From Microcaldota archaeon (GTDB taxonomy: Archaea; Micrarchaeota; Micrarchaeia; Anstonellales; Bilamarchaeaceae), in the NCBI GenBank assembly GCA_023248035.1, contig JAHFFJ010000006.1, positions 1 through 37,912 on the forward strand: a stretch of DNA of 37,912 nt, read 5' to 3'. Below, piece by piece: positions 31,848 through 37,912 of the stretch. Below the pieces are notes generated by a model that saw only the letters and a program-made list of their open reading frames with translations, did no database searches and was not told where the DNA came from. Numbering within the stretch: the first letter of the stretch is position 1; every line of letters begins with the position of its first letter. The position numbers were made by a program, and so were the translations under genes.

Positions 31848-32642
31848 TTAAGCAACTGTACGCAATTCTTTTCTATCAGTTATTTTTACTAAATCAAATT
31901 CAGAAATCATGCATAAAACGCTGTCATACTCCAGAACTGGTTCATTGGCAAATATATAATCATGACCAAAAACATAGCGAGTTGGCATTCCAATATAAGA
32001 ACCCTTTAATCTTTGGAAGAAAACTCCAGCCAGACCATTTGAGAATTCTCCATCCAAAGCTGAAATATCTATTGGAATAGTGCCATCCGAATTCTGTTTA
32101 CGATTGTACCAACCAGTTTTCTTAGGAAAGTTTTCTAAATGAGATAAACGATCGCCAGTAACATTTATATCAACTCTTCGAACCACTTCCCCAGTCTTTT
32201 CAACAACAAAATCAGAAGATTTTGGATCTCTTACAACAAGCGCGATATTTGAAGCGCCCCTATATTCGCCAGTTGGGAAAAAAATTGTAGGTTGATCTTT
32301 CTGTGTATATCGAATATATTTACCAAGTTCTTTGTTTGGTGCAGTATAAGCAATCATATCTGGAAGATAAAATGTTCTAACTCCGAAATCATTTAATCTT
32401 CTAAAAGGAGCCCTACTATCTGGTTTATCACGAACTACATCCAAAATACCCTGAGCTTCAGTTGCAGTAACTAAACGTATGCCTGTACCATACGTTGTAT
32501 TAAAAGCTTCAATAGCTCCAGGTACTTTGAAAAAAGGAAGTTGCGGTCCTGGGAAGGTGTGCTGAGGAGAAAAAACTCCGACATTAACTGTTTCATTCTT
32601 TAGTCTAAAAGTTAAAACATTCATGGTATGTGGGTGGTTCAT
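31848..32642 (-). CDS. Variable-protein family paralogue without an obvious variable region
   Basis: The 264-residue protein is related to the genes at 524 and 27425. The N-terminal half shares the pattern of gene 2 (KELGKYIRYTQ against KPIGKEIRYVQ; SNIALVVRDP against LYVLVVPD). The C-terminal half has GWYNRKQNSDGTIP...FSNGLAGVFFQRLKGSY, then RYVFGHDYIF...LCMISEF in the place of the variable segment. That segment has ordinary AT-rich codon use and no GVALVG or hairpin. It may be a fixed member of the family. The start at 32642 is supported by TTTTTTAAACC about 25 nt upstream, implying a leaderless transcript. It lies antisense between E2 and E3. Confidence 0.6.
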   Translation of the reverse strand: MNHPHTMNVLTFRLKNETVNVGVFSPQHTFPGPQLPFFKVPGAIEAFNTTYGTGIRLVTATEAQGILDVVRDKPDSRAPFRRLNDFGVRTFYLPDMIAYTAPNKELGKYIRYTQKDQPTIFFPTGEYRGASNIALVVRDPKSSDFVVEKTGEVVRRVDINVTGDRLSHLENFPKKTGWYNRKQNSDGTIPIDISALDGEFSNGLAGVFFQRLKGSYIGMPTRYVFGHDYIFANEPVLEYDSVLCMISEFDLVKITDRKELRTVA

Positions 32643-32761
32643 TTATATCAATTAACTAACTTTGGTTTAAAAAAGTATTTACAATTTATAGGCAAAAACA
32701 AATTCTATCAACATGAAGTTAAACTTAAGAAGTTTGGGTGTCTTTTAACAAAAGTGGAAAA

Positions 32762-34171
32762 ATGGTAATGGGACAACTTACAACCGATGTTGATCTTGCA
32801 GTAGTTGGCGGAGGTCCTGGTGGCTATACAGCAGCTATTCGTGCAGCACAGCTTGGGCTTAATGTAATTCTAATAGAGAAAGATAAACTTGGCGGAACAT
32901 GTACTAATTTAGGTTGCATCCCAGCCAAGGCACTAATTCATGCTGCTGATGTAAAACACGAGGCAGAAATTGATAATACAAAGAACATGGGTATCGAGGC
33001 AACTGTGAAAGTAGATTTTGAAAAAACACAAAAATGGAAGGACTCAGTTGTCGCAGATATCCGTGCCAGTGTGGAAAAACTTTGCAAGCTAAACGGCGTG
33101 GAAATAATCGCTGGCGTGGGGTTTTTTACTTCCTCAAATGCATTGTCTGTTGAAACCAATAATGGCATGCGCTCAATCGCTTTCAAAAAGGCAATAATAG
33201 CAACAGGCACTTTCATTAAAGATCTACCAAATCTCCCAACCGACCATCAAAAAATAATCAATTCAAACGATGTGTTTTCACTTAAAGAAATTCCCAAACA
33301 ACTAATCATAATTGGTGGGGGTTACATTGCAGTTGAAATGGCAAACCTGTTCATGAAGTTTGGTTCAAAAGTAACCATTGTTCATCATGGCCCTAGACTC
33401 CTTAAGCGCATGGAACCGGATATAGCATCTATATTACTTGCAAAAATAAAGGAGATGGGTGGGGAAGTTTTCTTTGATAGTGATGTAGAATCATTTTCAG
33501 GTAATACTGCAAATTTAAAGACTCCAGATGGCGTCAAATCAGTTGTTTTCGATAAGCTCCTTGTTGCAACTGGACGTGTTCCGGCACTTGAAGAATTAAG
33601 GCTTGAACATACCGAGGTCAAACTTGATCCAGATGGTTTTGTTATTGTTGATAAGACCATGAAAACAACCGATGAAAATATCTATGCTGTTGGGGATATT
33701 GTCCCTGGTCTTGAGCTTGCACATAAGGCATTTAAGGAAGGCAAGGTTGCTGCCGAAGTCATAGCTGGTCTTAAGAGCGCATTTGATAATATTGCCATTC
33801 CAATGGTGGTTTTTTCCGATCCTGAAATTGCTGTTGTAGGCCTTAGTGAAGATGAGGCCAAAGAGCAAGGCTACAAAGTGAAAATTGGTAAGATGCCATT
33901 TAGTGCAGTTGGTAAGGCCAAAGTCCTAAACCGAACGGAAGGATTTGCAAAAATTGTCGCAGATGAGAATGGTGTCGTTCTAGGTGTCCATATTGTTGGT
34001 GCAGGCGCAGGAAAACTTATTGCCGAGGGTTGCCTTGCAATAGAAATGGGTGCCCTTCTGGAAGATGTTGCATCAACCATACACGCACACCCCACTCTCC
34101 CAGAAATCCTTGCTGAAGCTGCAGAGAATGCGCTTGGTCGTGGAATTCACATTTATAAGCCAAAAATATAG
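32762..34171 (+). CDS. lpdA: Dihydrolipoamide dehydrogenase E3
   Basis: Reoxidises dihydrolipoyl-E2 with NAD+ through FAD. It has 469 residues from ATG 32762 (MVMGQLTTD); an in-frame GTG at 32738 is possible but adds a non-family extension. GGGPGGYTAAIRAAQLG binds FAD, GGTCTNLGCIPAKAL holds the redox-active Cys pair, and GGGYIAVEMA binds NAD. HAHPTLPEILAEAA near the C terminus carries the catalytic His-Glu. Separated from E2 by the antisense paralogue. Confidence 0.93.
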   Translation: MVMGQLTTDVDLAVVGGGPGGYTAAIRAAQLGLNVILIEKDKLGGTCTNLGCIPAKALIHAADVKHEAEIDNTKNMGIEATVKVDFEKTQKWKDSVVADIRASVEKLCKLNGVEIIAGVGFFTSSNALSVETNNGMRSIAFKKAIIATGTFIKDLPNLPTDHQKIINSNDVFSLKEIPKQLIIIGGGYIAVEMANLFMKFGSKVTIVHHGPRLLKRMEPDIASILLAKIKEMGGEVFFDSDVESFSGNTANLKTPDGVKSVVFDKLLVATGRVPALEELRLEHTEVKLDPDGFVIVDKTMKTTDENIYAVGDIVPGLELAHKAFKEGKVAAEVIAGLKSAFDNIAIPMVVFSDPEIAVVGLSEDEAKEQGYKVKIGKMPFSAVGKAKVLNRTEGFAKIVADENGVVLGVHIVGAGAGKLIAEGCLAIEMGALLEDVASTIHAHPTLPEILAEAAENALGRGIHIYKPKI

Positions 34172-34193
34172 CCAAAAAAATAATTTTGGCTAT
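34168..34193 (+). terminator. Hairpin at the lpdA stop
   Basis: Perfect 10-bp stem ATAGCCAAAA/TTTTGGCTAT with a 6-nt loop, overlapping the TAG stop and followed by T-rich sequence. It could end the transcript of E3. Confidence 0.45.
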
Positions 34194-34253
34194 TTGACTT
34201 TGGTTCTTTTGTGATAAAAAAGGTTAAAAAAAGTTCTCATAACAAATAACTCC

Positions 34254-34820
34254 ATGCAAAGTTTTCGTACTATCCCGCTTTTTGATGGTTTTCAAAATTC
34301 CAAGCCATTTCATGCTAAATTGAGAGAAATTGGAATTGATATGAAACCCGAACACCTAAAAAGATTAGCTATTTTAGGCAGGTTTTATTCTGACATACCT
34401 GATCAAAGATTGAGGGGATATATAGATTTTCCAACAACAAGAGAAATAGAAGCACATGTAGTTAGGGGTCATTTTTCACCTGATCTTTTATTTAGTTTTG
34501 GAATACCCACTTATGATTTAATGCAACTATCTATTTCTCCATCCTCACATAGAACAATAATTGCTATTACATCTGAACTTTTGAGTATGGAATCATGCAA
34601 TACCTTATTTTCCTGGTTGTATTCCTCGGCCTTAGTAAGGACATTATTCCATATTGAAGACCATTATGGTGCAAGAATTGGTGATGATGCTTTTGGGAAT
34701 TTTCCATCTATTGCTATTACCCGACCAAATTTTCACCTTACGGATTTTGAAGCTCGTGAACTAAGTTTGGCTAGCGAAAGATTTTCATTTTCCATAAGCC
34801 TTACTGGAACTGATTGTTGA
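34254..34820 (+). CDS. Unknown protein
   Basis: I do not recognise this 188-residue protein. It appears globular and mixed alpha/beta, with no signal peptide or membrane segment and no clear metal or nucleotide motif. HFSPDLLFSFGIPTYDLMQLSISPSSHRTIIAITSELLS and HYGARIGDDAFGNFPSIAI are the more conserved-looking stretches. Codon use matches neighbours. It sits alone between lpdA and the amidotransferase, with 184 nt of AT-rich intergenic sequence after it in which I see no gene. Confidence 0.5.
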   Translation: MQSFRTIPLFDGFQNSKPFHAKLREIGIDMKPEHLKRLAILGRFYSDIPDQRLRGYIDFPTTREIEAHVVRGHFSPDLLFSFGIPTYDLMQLSISPSSHRTIIAITSELLSMESCNTLFSWLYSSALVRTLFHIEDHYGARIGDDAFGNFPSIAITRPNFHLTDFEARELSLASERFSFSISLTGTDC

Positions 34821-35013
34821 AATAGTTTGAATTCCTTGGATACAGATCTATAATTTACTCAAATTTCGACTATAAACGAAGTATTCCGCTCTGCATACTG
34901 GGTTTTTATAGTTCTCGAATACAAAATACTCTTATTGTTCGCGCAGCACTAAAAAACAAAAACGAGTCAAAAAAACAGATCGGTAATGTCGGGGTAATGA
35001 AAAGGTGTCTAAT

Positions 35014-35739
35014 ATGTTTGCAAAAAGAATTTTGTTTGTAAAAAATACAAAAATTGAAGGGCCGGGACTTTTGGCAAAATTGGTACTTGAACGCAGAATT
35101 TCCTACGACATAATAGAACTTGATAATGGTGCGCACCTTCCACACTCGATAAATTATTCTGGGGTAGTAGTACTTGGTGGACCCGATAGTGCAAACGATT
35201 CAACAAGTAAAATGGCTAATGAAGTTAATTGGGTAAAGAAAATTACTGATTTAGGTGTGCCTTATCTTGGTATTTGCCTGGGTATGCAGGTCTTAGTTAA
35301 AGCAACTGGTGGCCAAGTAACAAAAAATCCAGTGAAGGAGATAGGCTGGAAAGATCCGGAAGGAAATCCCTTCCAGGTAGAACTGACCCAATTAGGACTC
35401 ACAGATCCTCTTTTTGCTAACATGGAACATACTCTACCAATATTCCATTTGCATGGTGAAACCGTAGTTCTTGAACCCGGAATGGTTCTTTTAGCTACAG
35501 GCAAACACTGTACCAACCAGGTTGTAAAAGTGGGAAAGAGCGCTTATGGTATACAGGGTCATTTTGAGATTGATGAAGCGAGTTATGAAATTCTTATAGC
35601 ACAAGATGCCGATTTGAAAAATATGGATATTTTTGCTCTCAAAAATGATTATGAACGTGCACGGGAAGCATATATGCGAGTTGGTAGAATGTTATTTGGA
35701 AATTTCCTTAATATAATTGAAAACGAGGAGAAAAAATGA
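35014..35739 (+). CDS. Class I glutamine amidotransferase domain protein
   Basis: The protein has 241 residues from ATG 35014 (MFAKRILFV), 9 nt after an AAAGGTG ribosome-binding site; an in-frame GTG at 35005 is less likely. GVVVLGGPDSAND (oxyanion strand), GICLGMQ with the Cys nucleophile and GIQGHFEIDE with His and Glu complete the triad, so it should release ammonia from glutamine. It resembles the GMP-synthase-like stand-alone family; no synthetase partner is adjacent. It overlaps the next gene by 4 nt (ATGA), so it is in the mevalonate operon. Confidence 0.85.
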   Translation: MFAKRILFVKNTKIEGPGLLAKLVLERRISYDIIELDNGAHLPHSINYSGVVVLGGPDSANDSTSKMANEVNWVKKITDLGVPYLGICLGMQVLVKATGGQVTKNPVKEIGWKDPEGNPFQVELTQLGLTDPLFANMEHTLPIFHLHGETVVLEPGMVLLATGKHCTNQVVKVGKSAYGIQGHFEIDEASYEILIAQDADLKNMDIFALKNDYERAREAYMRVGRMLFGNFLNIIENEEKK

Positions 35740-36797
35740 CAACAACAGCAATAGCACCAACAAACATTGCAATAGTTAAGTACTGGGGTAAAAATCCGGC
35801 TTTTGAGAACCTGCTTCTTCCAACAAAAAGCAGTCTCTCATTTACAGTTAAGGACTTGTACACCAAAACAACAGTGACTGCAAAAAAAGGAAGCGGTCAA
35901 ATAGACTTTACCCTTAACAAAAAGAAAATCTTACAATCTATGAAAGAATACGAATATGTTGAAGAGTTTTTACGGAAAGTCAGCCAATTTTTTCCATTTA
36001 TACTAAAATACGATTACAAGATAATTAGCGAGAATAATTTTCCTACTGCAGCAGGTTTTGCAAGCTCTGCAAGTGGTTTTGCCGCACTCATTAAAGCATT
36101 GGCTGGCGAACTTAAGGAATTCGAAAACCTTCGTTCCGATGATCGACAACTCTCTGCACTAGCAAGGCTAGGTTCAGGTTCTGCAACAAGAAGTATACCA
36201 TCAAAAGGTGGTTTTGTAATCTGGCATCGTGGTCTTGATTATACTGAAAAAGTCAAGATTTCACAAATAGATGCTCATAATTGCAGCTATGCAGAAACAC
36301 TGTTTGAACCTTCTCATTGGCCTGAACTTGTAATAATCTACGCTAAAGTTGGAAAAGAAGAGAAAAAGATCAAGAGCAGGGCAGGTATGAGAACCTCTAT
36401 AGATACAAATCCCCTTTATGGTGGTTGGGTAAAATACGAAGAGGAAGAAATGAACAATCAGGTCATTGAGGCGATGAAGGCAAAAAATTTTCCAAAACTT
36501 GCCGAATTGATAATGAAAGCAAGCAACAACCTCCATCAGATCTGTTTGGGCACTTACCCCCCAATTATCTACTTAACTCAAAAAAGTATGGAAATAATCG
36601 ATGCAATTTCTGAGCTTAATAAAAATGGAATAAAAGCTGCATATACTTTTGATGCAGGGCCAAATCCGGTCATTTTCTGCATTGCCAAAAACAAAGACGA
36701 AGTCATGTCAAGCCTTACTAAAATTATGGGTTCTGAAAATCTGGTCGTAACATCTATGGGACCCGGTGCCAGATATGAAAGTAAAAATCTAGGATGA
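35736..36797 (+). CDS. mvaD: Diphosphomevalonate decarboxylase (MvaD family)
   Basis: This GHMP-family enzyme makes isopentenyl diphosphate from mevalonate diphosphate with ATP. It has 353 residues. NIAIVKYWGK (about 7-16), FPTAAGFASSASGFAAL (phosphate loop, about 107-123) and GSGSATRS (about 148-155) are present, as is RTSIDTN with the expected Asp region. Some archaea use related enzymes on mevalonate 5-phosphate, but the ERG8-type kinase directly downstream favours the diphosphate substrate. Confidence 0.88.
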   Translation: MTTTAIAPTNIAIVKYWGKNPAFENLLLPTKSSLSFTVKDLYTKTTVTAKKGSGQIDFTLNKKKILQSMKEYEYVEEFLRKVSQFFPFILKYDYKIISENNFPTAAGFASSASGFAALIKALAGELKEFENLRSDDRQLSALARLGSGSATRSIPSKGGFVIWHRGLDYTEKVKISQIDAHNCSYAETLFEPSHWPELVIIYAKVGKEEKKIKSRAGMRTSIDTNPLYGGWVKYEEEEMNNQVIEAMKAKNFPKLAELIMKASNNLHQICLGTYPPIIYLTQKSMEIIDAISELNKNGIKAAYTFDAGPNPVIFCIAKNKDEVMSSLTKIMGSENLVVTSMGPGARYESKNLG

Positions 36798-36802
36798 TAT
36801 TT

Positions 36803-37912
36803 ATGAAAGTAACTGCACCTGGCAAAGTACTTCTTCTTGGCGGCTATGCTGTTCTTGAATCATTTCCTGCCCTAACCCTTGCCGTTAGTGATAGCCTTGG
36901 TCTTGGTGTTACTGCATTATCTAAAGAGGGGAGCAATACAATAATTTCTCGATCTTTTAATATTTCAAAAAAACTAAACCCAAACAATTGTGCGGCAGAA
37001 ATAAAAAAATCAAAACCTGGTGAAAAAATAGCTGTAACTGCCTACTGTGTTGCCTCAGCTTACCTTATACAAAATGGCTATCGGATAAAAGATTTGGATT
37101 ATGAAATTTCAAACAGCCACATTTTTGGCCAAAAAAATGAGAAAAGCGGGCTTGGAAGTTCAGCTGCTGCAACTGCTGCAATTGTCGGCTGTATTCTGAA
37201 GTCTAATGGTGTTGAAGTTTATGAAGAAATCCATAAACTCGCCCAAATATCTCACAGTTTAGCAACCAAAAAAATAGGTAGTGGTGTTGATATTGCTACT
37301 TCGGTTTATGGAAGTATCAAGTATAATCGCTATCCTAAAGAAACTCTTGAAATGCTAAGTGCTGATATGGATGAAGATGGCTTTGCTAAAGAACTTTCCG
37401 CTACGGTTAAGAGTTCCTGGAAAATGGAGATAAAACCTTTTAATTTTGCACCCTATAAGCTGCTTGTATTCAACGTAAAAAAGCGAAGAACTTCCACAGT
37501 TTCCGCAGTTGGTTTTGTTGCAAAACTTAAAAACAAAAATCCCGCTCTTTATAATTACCTAATAAGTGAGCAGGTAAAATCCGAGGCTTTGGTTTTCGAC
37601 TCCTTAAAAAAACAGGATAATTCTGGAATCATGGAAGGTATGCATGGTGCACGCTCTGCCCAGGCAAAACTGAGCGAAGCTGTCTGTTCAATTGATCGCG
37701 ATTTTGATTCAATCGAGCCTCTAGAGCTTACAAAACTGATTGATCAATCCGAGCAGATTGAGGGTGTTATAGCTGGCCGTTGTCCGGGTTCTGGAGGTTA
37801 TGACTCTATCTGTTTTGTTGTTGAACCTGATGATGTCACCCCAAAAATCCTGTCAATCGCTAAAGGTCTGGGGCTTAATATAGAATATATTGACTGTAAA
37901 CTAAGTTTGGGG
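36803..37912 (+). CDS. Phosphomevalonate kinase, ERG8 type (3' partial)
   Basis: Phosphorylates mevalonate 5-phosphate to the diphosphate used by the previous enzyme. 370 codons are visible with no stop, so the gene runs off the right edge. MKVTAPGKVLLLGGYAVLE at the start, EKSGLGSSAAATAAIVG (phosphate loop) and KIGSGVDIATSVYGS are GHMP-kinase motifs. AGRCPGSGGYDSICFV near the visible end matches the GxPGAGGYDA motif of ERG8. It starts 5 nt after the decarboxylase stop. ERG8-type kinases are the eukaryote/bacterial form and are uncommon in archaea outside some lineages. Confidence 0.85.
   Translation, partial: MKVTAPGKVLLLGGYAVLESFPALTLAVSDSLGLGVTALSKEGSNTIISRSFNISKKLNPNNCAAEIKKSKPGEKIAVTAYCVASAYLIQNGYRIKDLDYEISNSHIFGQKNEKSGLGSSAAATAAIVGCILKSNGVEVYEEIHKLAQISHSLATKKIGSGVDIATSVYGSIKYNRYPKETLEMLSADMDEDGFAKELSATVKSSWKMEIKPFNFAPYKLLVFNVKKRRTSTVSAVGFVAKLKNKNPALYNYLISEQVKSEALVFDSLKKQDNSGIMEGMHGARSAQAKLSEAVCSIDRDFDSIEPLELTKLIDQSEQIEGVIAGRCPGSGGYDSICFVVEPDDVTPKILSIAKGLGLNIEYIDCKLSLG

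Overview
The window is archaeal, AT-rich and gene-dense. Archaeal markers are aRF1 (class-1 release factor), the RNase P subunit Rpp21 (rnp4), an archaeal-type L11, a geranylgeranyl diphosphate synthase, mevalonate-pathway genes, a class III signal-peptide pilin, a DUF63 membrane protein, TATA boxes about 25-30 nt upstream of starts, and tRNAs whose introns carry bulge-helix-bulge motifs. The mix of bacterial-like glutamine synthetase, a pyruvate-dehydrogenase-type complex, a RelA/SpoT-like protein, multi-intron tRNAs and diversity-generating-retroelement (DGR)-like variable proteins resembles uncultivated small-genome (DPANN-type) archaea. That placement is inference, not something the sequence proves.

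Layout. 1-1189: an unknown membrane-anchored protein cut by the left edge, then a DGR-like variable protein. 1196-6131: DUF63 protein, rnp4, GGPP synthase and two envelope proteins sharing a Cys-containing domain. 6198-11202: aRF1, a 300-nt leader full of hairpins, purE, and three beta-carbonic-anhydrase-family genes, two of them rearranged double-domain forms. 11421-17584: glmS, a PemK/MazF-type toxin-antitoxin pair, a surface beta-propeller, L11, a flavin oxidoreductase and a membrane protein. 17605-23603: HEAT-fused type 2 IPP isomerase, a nucleotidyltransferase-like gene, a RelA/SpoT-like protein, Lrp and glnA. 23681-24385: divergent tRNA-Lys and tRNA-Cys, each with two introns. 24501-26184: pilin, small helical protein, YgjP-like metallopeptidase, unknown. 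26247-34171: lipoyl synthase and all 2-oxoacid dehydrogenase subunits (E1 alpha, E1 beta, E2, E3), interrupted by two members of the variable-protein family. 34254-37912: unknown gene, a class I amidotransferase, diphosphomevalonate decarboxylase, and an ERG8-type phosphomevalonate kinase cut by the right edge.

How the genes work together. The lipoyl synthase supplies the cofactor for the E2 encoded beside it. The kinase, decarboxylase, isomerase and prenyl synthase form the late isoprenoid route to archaeal lipids. Lrp, glnA, glmS and the amidotransferase concern nitrogen.

The most unusual content is of three kinds. (1) Two proteins (524-1189 and 27425-28216) carry C-terminal segments with the hallmarks of DGR variable regions: A-poor, NNY-codon-rich sequence, a shared GC-rich 18-mer at the 3' end (17/18 identical) and a hairpin immediately after it. 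They also share a promoter-region motif. No reverse transcriptase or template repeat is visible here. (2) Many perfect short hairpins populate intergenic leaders and all four tRNA introns, including one stem found in three introns. (3) Two homologous 80-nt leaders, before aRF1 and PDH E1 beta, show covarying, mutually exclusive pairings that could mask the ribosome-binding site.
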